Shown piece after piece: positions 17,104 to 25,893 of a stretch of DNA of 64,000 nt. Source of the stretch: Agrobacterium sp. RAC06 (GTDB lineage Bacteria > Pseudomonadota > Alphaproteobacteria > Rhizobiales > Rhizobiaceae); NCBI RefSeq assembly GCF_001713475.1, contig NZ_CP016499.1:4403501-4467500 (forward strand). Direction: 5' to 3'. The position numbers and the translations under genes were made by a program. Numbering within the stretch: position 1 is the stretch's first letter; each line of letters starts with the position of its first letter. Below the pieces are notes generated by a model. It did no database searches, had not been told where the DNA came from, and saw nothing but the letters and a program-made list of their open reading frames with translations.

Positions 17104-18120
17104 TCACATGGCGCCGGGTGCCGCCGCCGGATTGGTCCGGCCCTCCAGCATGTCGAGCGCTTCGGCATAGGTAACGCAGGCGACATCGGGCAGGGGACAG
17201 ACCTCCGTTACCAGTTGTTCCATCGCGGACCAGTAGGCGCCACCGTTCATCTCGACGAAATGCAGGCCGATCTGCAGGGGAATGCGCTCGCCGTCATACT
17301 GCCGGTCAAAGGCGCCACGGAAGGCCTGGTAGCTGCGCTCGGCGAATTCGTCTGCCTTTGACGGGTGGTCGATTCCGGCGGAATGGCGGATGAAGAGATT
17401 GTAGTCCATGGCGATGATGCGTCGCTCCCTCGGACCCTCCGGAATCAACGGCAGGCCGAAACGGGCCAGTCCGCCTTTTTCGACCGGCAGTGTCGGGTCG
17501 TGGGTGACTATGCTTGCATCATAACGGAAGCCGTGTTCGCGCTCGGCCTGAAACAGGCTCTCGGGTGCCGAGAGATAGGGTGCGCGGAAACCTGTGATGT
17601 CATTGTCAACGAAGTCTGCCCAGCCAGCCGGTTCGCGATCGGCAAAGCCGTTATCCTTCCACGCATTCGCCAGAACCCGGTCGAAGGCGTCGAACTCCGT
17701 CAGCCATTCCGCCTTGCTCCAGTCCTTGCCGTCGAAATGGCCGCAGGTATGGCTGGCGATCTCATGGCCTTCGCCGCGCGCTTTCCAGATGTGGTCGAGC
17801 CGGTTGCCGACTTCCTCCGCGCTCATGGCAAAGCCGATATTCGAGCGCCCCGCCTTGATGCCTGGCGCCTTGTAGTCGCCGGCACGGGCGCGTGGGATCA
17901 GGGTGGTGCAGGAGAGGAAATAGGTGAATTTCGCATTGGCACGCTTTGCGATATCGCGGCTGCGCGCCCAGAGCCTGTTGTCATGCGCACCGTCGAAGGA
18001 GACGAGCAGTAGTTGTTTTGGCCTGGGTTTATCCGCGCCTTTTGCCGCAGGGTCAGGCGTTCCGGCGAGCGCGGTGGTCGCCATTGCGGCGAGGGAAATG
18101 GCAATCAGGCTACGAAACAT
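17104..18120 (-). CDS. Secreted polysaccharide deacetylase family protein
   Basis: A 338-residue NodB-homology protein exported by an N-terminal signal peptide (cleavage probably after ALA near residue 19). The deacetylase motifs are present: SFDGAHDN with Asp43 and Asp47, the metal-binding His124-x3-His128 in SHTCGH, and the GFRAPYLSAP block. A periplasmic role in trimming an N- or O-acetylated glycan is likely. Substrate unknown. ATG 18120 is used rather than a TTG two codons upstream. Confidence 0.85.
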   Translation of the reverse strand: MFRSLIAISLAAMATTALAGTPDPAAKGADKPRPKQLLLVSFDGAHDNRLWARSRDIAKRANAKFTYFLSCTTLIPRARAGDYKAPGIKAGRSNIGFAMSAEEVGNRLDHIWKARGEGHEIASHTCGHFDGKDWSKAEWLTEFDAFDRVLANAWKDNGFADREPAGWADFVDNDITGFRAPYLSAPESLFQAEREHGFRYDASIVTHDPTLPVEKGGLARFGLPLIPEGPRERRIIAMDYNLFIRHSAGIDHPSKADEFAERSYQAFRGAFDRQYDGERIPLQIGLHFVEMNGGAYWSAMEQLVTEVCPLPDVACVTYAEALDMLEGRTNPAAAPGAM

Positions 18121-18249
18121 CAACAACTACCCGGCAATCAACAGGGTGCGTTGCCTCCCATCCAAATGCGGCGAAGCTTTGAACGCTCTGGAAATTCGAT
18201 CGCCGGACCATTAAGGCTTTGGGCAACTCGACCTGAAAGGTTCTGACCC

Positions 18250-18828
18250 ATGACGCTTCTCATTCTCGGCATCATCCTGTTTCTGGCTACCCATCTCATC
18301 CGCGTCGTCGCGCCCGGTTTCCGGCTGTCGATGATCGACCGCTTCGGCGAGATGGGCTGGCGGGTGATCAATTCGGTGATGAGCCTCGTGTCACTCGTCG
18401 TCTTGATCTGGGGCTATGCCACGGCCCCTGTCGTCAATTTGTGGTTCCCGCCGATGGGCATGAACCACCTGACGACGACGCTGATGCTGTTTGCGATGAT
18501 CTGTCTGGTGGCCGGTTTTCTGCCGGCCGGACATATCGCCACCAAGACCAAGCACCCGATCGTGCTGTCCATCAAGATCTGGGCCGCCGCTCACCTGCTC
18601 GCCAATGGCGATCTCGCATCCGTGCTGTTGTTCGTCGCGCTTCTGGCCTGGGGCGTCGTCCTGCGCATCAGCTACAAGCGCCGTGTGCGGGCGGGTGAAC
18701 TGGTGCTCAAGCCCTTCGTCTCGGCGCGCTTCGATGCGATTGCCGTGGTCGGTGGCATCGTCGCTTGGGCCGTCATCACCATGTGGCTGCACAAACTGTT
18801 GATCGGTGTTGCGCCGCTCACCATGTGA
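18250..18828 (+). CDS. nnrU: NnrU family membrane protein
   Basis: A 192-residue integral membrane protein with about five spans, matching the NnrU family (GILFLATHL-type start, FGEMGWRVINSVMSL, HPIVLSIKIWAAAHLLANGD). NnrU was first found beside nitric-oxide reductase genes in Rhodobacter, where it is linked to denitrification. Relatives occur widely without denitrification genes and include isomerases such as 15-cis-zeta-carotene isomerase. No nitrogen-oxide genes are present here, so the role is open. AAGG lies upstream of the ATG. Confidence 0.85.
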   Translation: MTLLILGIILFLATHLIRVVAPGFRLSMIDRFGEMGWRVINSVMSLVSLVVLIWGYATAPVVNLWFPPMGMNHLTTTLMLFAMICLVAGFLPAGHIATKTKHPIVLSIKIWAAAHLLANGDLASVLLFVALLAWGVVLRISYKRRVRAGELVLKPFVSARFDAIAVVGGIVAWAVITMWLHKLLIGVAPLTM

Positions 18829-18938
18829 CGGCTTAAGGCTGTTGGCGGTTTTCCCCTTACAAGCGGGCAAAAATCGGCTAGAAGGCCGCTCACGCATGAT
18901 AGACTGCATCGAAAGGCCGGCGACGTCCGGGAGTATGA

Positions 18939-19610
18939 ATGGTTGACCAGAACGACAGCTTTATCCGCGAAGTGAACGAGGAGCTTCGCTCCGACCAGGT
19001 GCGCAATGCCTGGAAGCGCTACAGCCGCTGGATCATCGGTGTCGCCGTCGTCATCGTGCTTGGCACGGCCGGTCATCGCCTCTGGACGCATTGGGACAGC
19101 ACCCAGGCCTCGGATGCCGGCGACAAGTTCCTCGCGGCGCTCAATCTGGCTGACCAGGGCAAGCGCGACGAGGCGGAAGCGGCACTCCAGGCGCTGGAGC
19201 AGGAGGGCTACGGCGCCTATGGCGTGCTCGCCCGTTTCCGTGGCGCCTCTGTTCTGGCCGAAAAGGGTGACCCGGCCGGCGCCATTGCCTCCTTCAAGAC
19301 GATTGGCGACGATGCCTCGATCCCGGAGGCCGTGCGCAACACGGCGAAGGTTCGCGCCGCATGGTTGCTAGTGGATACGGGCTCTTACGAGGATGTCTCG
19401 GCGGTCGTCGAGGCGATGGCAACGCCGACCAATGCCATGCGCCACGCTGCCCGCGAAGCGCTGGGTCTCGCCGCCTACAAGGCCGGCGACATGGTCCGCG
19501 CCCGCGAATGGTTCGAACAGATCAGTGAAGATGCGGAAACCCCGCGCAATGTCGCCAACCGCGCCCAGATGCTGCTCGACAACATCAAGGCCTCCGGCAA
19601 GGCGCCGTAA
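18939..19610 (+). CDS. YfgM-like tetratricopeptide protein
   Basis: A 223-residue single-span inner-membrane protein. The N-terminal cytoplasmic stretch (SFIREVNEELRSDQ) is followed by a membrane span at about 27-45 and a periplasmic TPR-like domain rich in Ala and Asp. The start and layout match YfgM/TPR_21 proteins, which act as SecYEG-associated ancillary factors in E. coli. It is immediately upstream of der, as in the yfgM-bamB-der order of many proteobacteria, but no bamB lies between. GGGAG precedes the ATG. Confidence 0.82.
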   Translation: MVDQNDSFIREVNEELRSDQVRNAWKRYSRWIIGVAVVIVLGTAGHRLWTHWDSTQASDAGDKFLAALNLADQGKRDEAEAALQALEQEGYGAYGVLARFRGASVLAEKGDPAGAIASFKTIGDDASIPEAVRNTAKVRAAWLLVDTGSYEDVSAVVEAMATPTNAMRHAAREALGLAAYKAGDMVRAREWFEQISEDAETPRNVANRAQMLLDNIKASGKAP

Positions 19611-19650
19611 CAACGACAAGGCCTCTTAAGGCCGGAAAGCTAGCGTTCCC

Positions 19651-21072
19651 ATGAGTTTCACAGTCGCCATCGTCGGGCGCCCGAATGTCGGCAAGTCCAC
19701 GCTCTTCAACCGCCTCGTCGGTAAGAAGCTTGCGCTGGTCGACGACACCCCGGGTGTGACCCGCGACCGCCGTCCGGGCGATGCCAAGCTTGTGGATCTG
19801 CGCTTCACCATCATCGATACTGCCGGTCTCGAAGAGGCCGGCGCCGACACGCTCGAAGGCCGCATGCGCGCCCAGACGGAAATGGCAATCGACGAGGCGG
19901 ATCTGTCACTCTTCGTGGTCGACGCCAAGTTCGGCCTGACGCCCGTCGACCAGACGCTCGCCGAAATGCTGCGCCGTCGTGGCAAGCCGGTGGTGCTCGT
20001 TGCCAACAAGTCGGAAGCACGCGGATCCGATTCAGGCTTCTATGACGCCTATACGCTCGGCCTCGGCGAACCGGTGCCGATCTCGGCTGAACATGGCCAG
20101 GGCATGATCGACCTGCGCGACGCCATCGTCGAAGCGATCGGCGAGGATCGCGCCTTCCCCGAGCCCGACGACGAGGCGGAAACCGATGTCGTCCTGACCG
20201 AGGGTGAGGGCGAGGAAGACGAAGAGTTCGAACCCGAATACGACGACACCAAGCCGCTGCGCGTCGCGATCGTCGGTCGTCCGAATGCCGGCAAGTCGAC
20301 GCTGATCAACCGCTTCCTCGGCGAAGATCGTCTGCTGACCGGGCCTGAGGCCGGCATCACACGCGATTCGATCTCGGTGGAATGGGACTGGCGCGGCCGC
20401 ACCATCAAGATGTTCGACACCGCCGGCATGCGCAAGAAGGCGCGCGTGCAGGAAAAGCTCGAGAAGCTCTCGGTCGCCGACACGCTGCGCGCCGTCCGTT
20501 TCGCCGAGACCGTCGTGATCGTCTTCGATGCGACCATTCCCTTCGAAAAGCAGGACATCCAGATCGTCGATTTCGTGCTCCGCGAAGGTCGTGCCGCCGT
20601 GCTTGCCTTCAACAAGTGGGATCTCGTCGAAGATACGCAGGCGGTCCTGGCCGACTTGCGTGAAAAGACCGAGCGGCTTCTGCCGCAGGCCCGCGGCATC
20701 CGCGCCGTGCCGATGTCCGGCCAGACCGGCTACGGCCTCGACAAGCTGATGCAGAACATCGTCGACACCGACAAGGTGTGGAACAAGCGCATCTCGACGG
20801 CCAAGCTCAATCGCTGGCTGGATAGTGTCACGACCCAGCATCCGCCACCGGCCGTTTCCGGCCGCCGCCTGAAGCTGAAATACATGACGCAGGTCAAGGC
20901 TCGTCCGCCGGCGTTCATGATTTCCTGCACGCGCCCCGACGCGCTGCCGGAAAGCTATGTGCGCTATCTGACCAATGGTCTGCGCGCCGATTTCGATATG
21001 CCGGGCGTGCCGATCCGCATCCACTTCAAGGCGGGCGAGAACCCGTTCGAGGGCCGTAAGCGGCGCCGCTGA
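19651..21072 (+). CDS. der: Ribosome biogenesis GTPase Der (EngA)
   Basis: A 473-residue protein with two tandem GTPase domains, the hallmark of Der. The first P-loop GRPNVGKST is at 9-17 and the second, GRPNAGKST, starts at 209. Each has its DTAG/DTAGM switch and NK.D motif. An acidic linker (rich in Glu/Asp, about residues 165-200) separates them. The C-terminal KH-like domain ends in a basic GRKRRR tail. Der acts in 50S subunit assembly and is normally essential. It is 40 bases downstream of the YfgM-like gene. Confidence 0.97.
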   Translation: MSFTVAIVGRPNVGKSTLFNRLVGKKLALVDDTPGVTRDRRPGDAKLVDLRFTIIDTAGLEEAGADTLEGRMRAQTEMAIDEADLSLFVVDAKFGLTPVDQTLAEMLRRRGKPVVLVANKSEARGSDSGFYDAYTLGLGEPVPISAEHGQGMIDLRDAIVEAIGEDRAFPEPDDEAETDVVLTEGEGEEDEEFEPEYDDTKPLRVAIVGRPNAGKSTLINRFLGEDRLLTGPEAGITRDSISVEWDWRGRTIKMFDTAGMRKKARVQEKLEKLSVADTLRAVRFAETVVIVFDATIPFEKQDIQIVDFVLREGRAAVLAFNKWDLVEDTQAVLADLREKTERLLPQARGIRAVPMSGQTGYGLDKLMQNIVDTDKVWNKRISTAKLNRWLDSVTTQHPPPAVSGRRLKLKYMTQVKARPPAFMISCTRPDALPESYVRYLTNGLRADFDMPGVPIRIHFKAGENPFEGRKRRR

Positions 21073-21081
21073 TCGGCAGTC

Positions 21082-22176
21082 TCACTCGGTTGCGGGTGCC
21101 TGATAGCTGTCCGCGTCTTGCGGGCGGATCCCGAAGCGCTGCCTGAGACCACGCCTGCGGCGCTGCTCTTTCGCTTCCACGACATTGTCGAAAAACTGCT
21201 GAGTGGCCGCTTCCCAGGAATAGGTCTCGGCCAGCCGTCGTGCGGCCTGGGGCGAGGCCTGAAGGGCCGCGATACAGGCGATTTGCAGGTCGCGATCCAT
21301 GGCGCCGGCATTGGAGCCGGACGGTATGATGTCGACGGGGCCGGTCACGGGATAACCGGCGACGGGGACGCCGGAGGCCAGCGCTTCGAGGATGGTGTTG
21401 CCAAAGGTGTCGGTCTTCGAGGGGAAGACGAAGACATCGGCTTCGGCATAGGCTCGGGCGAGATCCTCGCCATGTTTCATGCCGGTGAAATGCACGTCGG
21501 GATAGCGCGCCTGAAGGTCGGCACGGGCAGGGCCGTCACCCACCACCACCTTGGATCCCGGCAGGTCGAGATCGAGAAAGGCCGGCAGGTTTTTTTCCAC
21601 CGCGACGCGACCGACCGTCATGAAGATCGGACGGGGCAGGCCGAAAGGTTTTTCAGATTTTTCGCGGGGGTAAAACAGGCTAGTATCGATGCCACGGCTC
21701 CAGAGGCAAAGATTGTTGAGACCCTGTGCTGCCAGTTCCCGTCTGAGGCTTTCGGTCGCCACCATGCAGGCGCCGCCGCGATTGTGAAACCAGCGGACAT
21801 AGGCATAGAGCCAGGAAAGCGGCACCGGCAGACGGGCCGCTACATATTCCGGAAAGCGCGTGTGATAGGTCGTCGAGAAGGCACGCTTGTGCTTGAGGCA
21901 CCAGCGACGGGCCATCAGGCCGAGCGGGCCCTCTGTGGCGATGTGAATGTAGTCGGGCTGCTGCTCTTCCAGCATCCGGCCGATGCGGCGCGGTGTGACG
22001 AGCGACAGGCGGATCTCAGGATAGGTTGGCATTGGGGCGCTGCGGAAGGGTGCCGGCGTGATCATCGAGACCTCGACGCCCATCTTCTGCAGTTCGCGAT
22101 TGGTGGTCTCGATCGAGCGGACAACGCCATTGACCTGAGGGTGCCAGGCATCGGTCACGATGGTCAGTCTCGGCAT
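21082..22176 (-). CDS. GT4 family glycosyltransferase
   Basis: A 364-residue GT-B glycosyltransferase. The acceptor-side start TDAWHPQVNGVVRSI and the donor-binding block SKTDTFGNTILEALASGVPV (EX7E motif, family GT4) are clear. The ATG at 22176 begins this conserved N-terminus; an earlier in-frame Met adds only an Arg/Gly-rich leader. Similar rhizobial enzymes make glycolipids such as glucuronosyl- or glucosyl-diacylglycerol, which replace phospholipids under phosphate limitation. That is a plausible but unproven role here. It is convergent with der. Confidence 0.85.
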   Translation of the reverse strand: MPRLTIVTDAWHPQVNGVVRSIETTNRELQKMGVEVSMITPAPFRSAPMPTYPEIRLSLVTPRRIGRMLEEQQPDYIHIATEGPLGLMARRWCLKHKRAFSTTYHTRFPEYVAARLPVPLSWLYAYVRWFHNRGGACMVATESLRRELAAQGLNNLCLWSRGIDTSLFYPREKSEKPFGLPRPIFMTVGRVAVEKNLPAFLDLDLPGSKVVVGDGPARADLQARYPDVHFTGMKHGEDLARAYAEADVFVFPSKTDTFGNTILEALASGVPVAGYPVTGPVDIIPSGSNAGAMDRDLQIACIAALQASPQAARRLAETYSWEAATQQFFDNVVEAKEQRRRRGLRQRFGIRPQDADSYQAPATE

Positions 22177-22356
22177 GGCGTGTCCGCCCTCATCCGAACG
22201 GCCGCCGGAGCGGCGATTCACCCTCTGAAGCTCTGACCGCCTTATGCGGGTCCAATATTACAGTCTGATGTCAGTCGAAGAAGGGGTGTTTGACATCGGT
22301 CTCCGAACCCGATTCCCTAGGCGCGACCTGACGATTCCCGCTCAAAGGATCCGCCC

Positions 22357-24018
22357 ATGACGAAGTCACCCGCTCAATCCCCCCGATCCAATGCGGCCGA
22401 CTGGTGGCGGGGCGCCGTCATCTACCAGGTCTATCCGCGCTCCTTCCAGGATACGGATGGCGACGGGATCGGTGACATCAAGGGCATCATCGAGCGACTG
22501 CCCTACATCGCCTCGCTCGGCGTCGATGCCATCTGGCTCTCGCCTTTCTTCACGTCGCCCCAGGCCGACATGGGATACGACGTGTCGGATTATTGCGACG
22601 TCGACCCGATGTTCGGCACGCTTGGCGATTTCGACGCTATGATGAAGGAGGCGAAGCGGCTTGGCCTCAAGGTGATCATCGACCAGGTGATCTCGCACAC
22701 GTCCGATCAGCACCCCTGGTTCAAGGAAAGCCGCGCGAGCCGGGATAATCCGAAGGCCGACTGGTATGTCTGGGCGGCCGCCAAACCCGATGGTACCGCG
22801 CCGAATAACTGGCTCTCGGTCTTCGGTGGCCCCGCCTGGGAGTGGGACGGGGTGCGCAAGCAATATTACATGCACAACTTCCTCGCCTCGCAGCCTGATC
22901 TCAACTTCCACAACAAGGCGGTCCAGGATGCCGTGCTCGACGCGGTAAGGTTCTGGCTCGATCGTGGGGTCGACGGCTTCCGGCTCGACACGGTCAATTA
23001 TTACTTCCACGACAAGGAACTGCGCGACAACCCTCCGCATGTGCCCGACAGCGAGGATGCCGGGCTCGATGCGCCCGACGTCAATCCTTATGGCATGCAG
23101 AGCCATCTCTATGACAAGACGCAGCCTGAGAATATCGAGTTCCTCAAGCGCTTCCGGGCATTGCTCGACCAGTATCCGGACCGCACGACCGTGGGCGAGG
23201 TTGGCGATGGCGCCCGTTCCCTGAAGACGGTCGCCGCCTACACCTCCGGCGGCGACAAGCTGCACATGTGCTACACCTTCGACCTACTGGGGCCAGACTT
23301 CACGCCGAGCCATATCCGCCACTGCGTCGAGAGTTTCCAGAAACAGGTGAAGGACGGCTGGGTCTGCTGGGCCTTTTCCAACCACGACGTTACGCGGCAT
23401 GTGAGCCGTTTCGTCCAGCAGCCGCAGGAACGGGAGGCTGTGGCGCGGCTCGCCATATCAGTGCTTTCGGCTCTCCGCGGCTCCATCTGCCTCTATCAGG
23501 GCGAGGAGCTTGGCCTGCCCGAGGCAGAGCTTGCCTTCGAGGATCTGCGCGATCCCTATGGCATCCGCTTCTGGCCCGCCTTCAAGGGGCGTGACGGGTG
23601 CCGTACGCCGATGGTCTGGGAAAAGGGCAAGACGCAGGCCGGCTTTTCCACGGGCAAGCCATGGCTTCCGGTGCCGGTGGAGCATCAGGCGCTTTCGGTC
23701 GATGTGCAGGAGAGGAACGGCGGCTCGGTGCTCCCCCACTACCGGGCGACGCTTGCCTTCCGCAAAAGCCATCCGGCGCTGATCGATGGGGACATGGAGT
23801 TTCTGGCGACCAATGAGGATGTGCTGGCCTTCATTCGCTCTAAGGGCGACGACCGGCTGCTCTTCGTCTTCAATCTCCGCCGGGGGCCGCAGGAGATCGG
23901 CTTGCCTAAGGGGCATGGCGTGCGCGAGGTGTTTCCCATGCCCGGCCTGACCGGCTCGGTAGTCGACGGAGAGATCCGCCTCGGGCCGCTGGATGGCATT
24001 TGCGCGCGATTGTCATGA
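22357..24018 (+). CDS. aglA: GH13 alpha-glucosidase (AglA-like)
   Basis: A 553-residue cytoplasmic GH13 enzyme that would hydrolyse terminal alpha-glucosidic bonds such as those in maltose, sucrose or trehalose-like sugars. The catalytic nucleophile is Asp211 in GFRLDTVN, the acid/base is Glu281 in GEVGD, and the third carboxylate is Asp344 in FSNHD. In other rhizobia aglA sits inside the aglEFGAK transporter operon. Here no transport genes adjoin it. Its stop overlaps the next start as ATGA. Confidence 0.9.
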   Translation: MTKSPAQSPRSNAADWWRGAVIYQVYPRSFQDTDGDGIGDIKGIIERLPYIASLGVDAIWLSPFFTSPQADMGYDVSDYCDVDPMFGTLGDFDAMMKEAKRLGLKVIIDQVISHTSDQHPWFKESRASRDNPKADWYVWAAAKPDGTAPNNWLSVFGGPAWEWDGVRKQYYMHNFLASQPDLNFHNKAVQDAVLDAVRFWLDRGVDGFRLDTVNYYFHDKELRDNPPHVPDSEDAGLDAPDVNPYGMQSHLYDKTQPENIEFLKRFRALLDQYPDRTTVGEVGDGARSLKTVAAYTSGGDKLHMCYTFDLLGPDFTPSHIRHCVESFQKQVKDGWVCWAFSNHDVTRHVSRFVQQPQEREAVARLAISVLSALRGSICLYQGEELGLPEAELAFEDLRDPYGIRFWPAFKGRDGCRTPMVWEKGKTQAGFSTGKPWLPVPVEHQALSVDVQERNGGSVLPHYRATLAFRKSHPALIDGDMEFLATNEDVLAFIRSKGDDRLLFVFNLRRGPQEIGLPKGHGVREVFPMPGLTGSVVDGEIRLGPLDGICARLS

Positions 24019-24467
24019 CCGGGTTTCGGGTTCGGCGAGCGACAGAAGAGGATCTCGACGCCTGGGCATCCCTTCGCCATCAGCTCTGGCCGCACCTGTC
24101 GCTTGAGGGACACCGGACGGAAATCGTCGACGCGCTGGCGCAGCCGGAGAAGCTTGTCGCCTTCCTTTGTGTGAGTGCCACCGGCAACGCGATCGGGCTT
24201 GCCGAGGCGAGTGTGCGGTCGGACTATGTCAATGGCTGCGAGACTTCGCCGGTGGCCTTCCTGGAGGGCATTGTGGTGGACCCGTCTTTCCGTCGGCAAG
24301 GCGTGGCGGCGAGCCTCGTCGCGGCCGTTACAGATTGGGCGAAGGATGAAGGCCTGAGCGAACTCGCTTCCGATGCCGAGATCCACAATACCGTCTCCCA
24401 TGCCATGCATGCGGCACTGGGCTTCGAAGAGACCCAGCGGGTCGTCTATTTCCGCAAGTCGCTTTGA
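24015..24467 (+). CDS. GNAT acetyltransferase, aminoglycoside 6'-N-acetyltransferase-like
   Basis: A 150-residue GNAT-fold enzyme. The acetyl-CoA loop is RRQGVAASLV, preceded by FLEGIVVDPSF. The C-terminal part (ELASDAEIHNTVSHAMHAALGFEET) resembles AAC(6')-type enzymes such as those annotated as aminoglycoside 6'-N-acetyltransferases. The ATG at 24015 overlaps the alpha-glucosidase stop by 4 bases. Whether it acts on aminoglycosides or on a cellular amine cannot be told from sequence. Confidence 0.8.
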   Translation: MTGFRVRRATEEDLDAWASLRHQLWPHLSLEGHRTEIVDALAQPEKLVAFLCVSATGNAIGLAEASVRSDYVNGCETSPVAFLEGIVVDPSFRRQGVAASLVAAVTDWAKDEGLSELASDAEIHNTVSHAMHAALGFEETQRVVYFRKSL

Positions 24468-24470
24468 CGA

Positions 24471-25262
24471 TCAGACGGCGCCGTCATCGGGAATGTTGAG
24501 CACATGGCCGCAGGCCTTGCAGTGCACGGCGTCCACGTCGTGTCGCTGAAGCCCGCATTGCGGGCAGGGGAAGGTCACCTTGTTGGGGCGGACGATCGCC
24601 TGGGCGAGCCGCACAAAGAGCGAGATACCGATGATCATGGTGACGATCGACGTCAACTTGCCGAAGGTGCCGGGCAGCGTGATGTCGCCGAAACCCGTCG
24701 TCGTCACGGTCGCCACGGTGAAATACATCGCATCAATGAAGCCGGTGCCGGGATCTTCGCGATAGAAAAAGAAGGTGTAGACGAAGCCGGTTACCAGAAA
24801 GAGGAAGACGAAGAGATTGATGAAGGCGGTGACGACATCCGTCTGCTCCTTCAGCCCAAGCCGGTTCAGCATCAGTTTGAAGACCGGTCGCTGGGCGACG
24901 GCCCAGATGCGCGCCACGCGCAGGAAGGCGAAGTTGAACAGCCATTGCGGGAAGAGCAGCGTGCCCAGCACGAAAAGATCGATCCAGGTCATCGGCCGCA
25001 TCAGGAAGCGGCGCGTCGACCAGGACGCCGACCATTGGGCAATCAGCTCCACCGCGATCCAGGCGGCAATCATGTAGTCGAGGATCAGGTAACTCGGACG
25101 ATCACGCAGATAGGGTCCGGCGAGGAAGAAGCCGATGATCGCGATGTCGATCACCATCAGCGTGAACTGGAAGCGGATCGCGGCGGTATCGCGGCCGTAG
25201 TAGAGGCGAACGAGGCGCTGGCGGAACGGCTTGATTCGATTGCCTTCAGTCTCGGATACCAT
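24471..25262 (-). CDS. Six-span potassium channel family protein with C-terminal zinc ribbon
   Basis: A 263-residue ion-channel protein. It has a voltage-sensor-like set of membrane spans (about residues 31-50, 58-76, 92-120), then a pore module with selectivity filter TTTGFGD at 187-193 flanked by two spans. After the last span a compact zinc ribbon is formed by Cys233, Cys236, Cys248 and Cys251 (CPQC and CKAC). S4-like Arg residues appear in FLRVARIW. The short metal-binding tail in place of an RCK domain is uncommon and may be a ligand or redox sensor. Confidence 0.85.
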   Translation of the reverse strand: MVSETEGNRIKPFRQRLVRLYYGRDTAAIRFQFTLMVIDIAIIGFFLAGPYLRDRPSYLILDYMIAAWIAVELIAQWSASWSTRRFLMRPMTWIDLFVLGTLLFPQWLFNFAFLRVARIWAVAQRPVFKLMLNRLGLKEQTDVVTAFINLFVFLFLVTGFVYTFFFYREDPGTGFIDAMYFTVATVTTTGFGDITLPGTFGKLTSIVTMIIGISLFVRLAQAIVRPNKVTFPCPQCGLQRHDVDAVHCKACGHVLNIPDDGAV

Positions 25263-25271
25263 GGGCCCTCG

Positions 25272-25394
25272 TCAGTAATGGTAGCGGCATTGCAGGATGA
25301 CCAGCGTCTGGTCTTCTCCCATGCCGACAACGGCGTAGACGATCCTGTGTTCCTGGGTGATGCGGCGGGACCACATGCCTCCAGCACACAGCGA
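25272..25394 (-). pseudogene. yoeB/txe toxin relic (C-terminal half only)
   Basis: Directly after the stop of the neighbouring toxin gene, and in the same frame, the minus strand reads about 40 codons. They contain MWSRRITQEHRIVYAVVG and end with LQCRYHY and a stop at 25272-25274. This matches the C-terminal half of the YoeB/Txe mRNA interferase, including the conserved Arg pair, the EHR segment and the terminal His-Tyr. The N-terminal half and a YefM antitoxin are missing. It is most likely the scar of a recombination between two toxin genes. Confidence 0.7.
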
Positions 25395-25640
25395 TCATCG
25401 AGTGATCAGTTTATCGTAATCCGCATGAGAGCCGATCCAGTCCTCGCTCGACCGGACGGCAAGCGCCCGATGTCCAATGCCGACCCTCGCCGACCAGACC
25501 TTGCCGATCTGCTTGAAGTGCAGAGATGGATGCTGGGGATCGACCTTCAGGCGATCGAAGTTACGGTCGACGAGTTTGCGAACCGCTTCTGGAAGTGCGT
25601 TGTAACAAGCCCAGAACTCCGGTGTCGTGTGGTGATTCAC
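25395..25640 (-). CDS. Type II toxin-antitoxin system toxin, RelE/ParE superfamily
   Basis: An 81-residue basic protein starting with GTG. The segments PEFWACYNALPEAVRKLVDRNF, HPSLHFKQIGKVWSARVG and WIGSHADYDKLI are typical of a small RelE/ParE-fold toxin family found with a short partner antitoxin. The start overlaps the antitoxin stop by 4 bases (GTGA), the usual coupling for such pairs. Target (mRNA or gyrase) cannot be decided by eye. A YoeB relic follows its stop in frame. Confidence 0.78.
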   Translation of the reverse strand: MNHHTTPEFWACYNALPEAVRKLVDRNFDRLKVDPQHPSLHFKQIGKVWSARVGIGHRALAVRSSEDWIGSHADYDKLITR

Positions 25641-25843
25641 AGCGGCCGCGTTCGCGCACCCGCGTGAGATGCCAATGCCAACGCGCCCTCGATGAGTTTG
25701 TCCAGTTGTCCTGCTGCCGAATCGTGTTCGATCTCTCGATCCCAGCGCTCGGCGCGCAGTTCTTCCACCGAGGCCGCAAAGGTGTCGAACTCCTCAGGCG
25801 ACAGTTCGCGGACCATTTCTACAAGACGTTCGAGACGGGTCAT
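25637..25843 (-). CDS. Antitoxin of the adjacent RelE/ParE-type toxin
   Basis: A 68-residue acidic protein. The N-terminal half is helical (MTRLERLVEMVRELSPEEF). The C-terminal part contains AAGQLDKLIEGALA, the short helical segment with which antitoxins of this class wrap their toxin. It is first in the two-gene unit and its stop overlaps the toxin start. Expected to neutralise the toxin and repress the shared promoter. Confidence 0.72.
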   Translation of the reverse strand: MTRLERLVEMVRELSPEEFDTFAASVEELRAERWDREIEHDSAAGQLDKLIEGALALASHAGARTRPL

Positions 25844-25893
25844 GGCTTCATCCTCGCTTCAAACATAAGACTTCTATGGTCCGCTGCCAATCC

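Noticed and set aside
25271..25667. Plus-strand open frame opposite the toxin-antitoxin pair
   Set aside because: Opposite strand of a coupled TA pair with matching family motifs.
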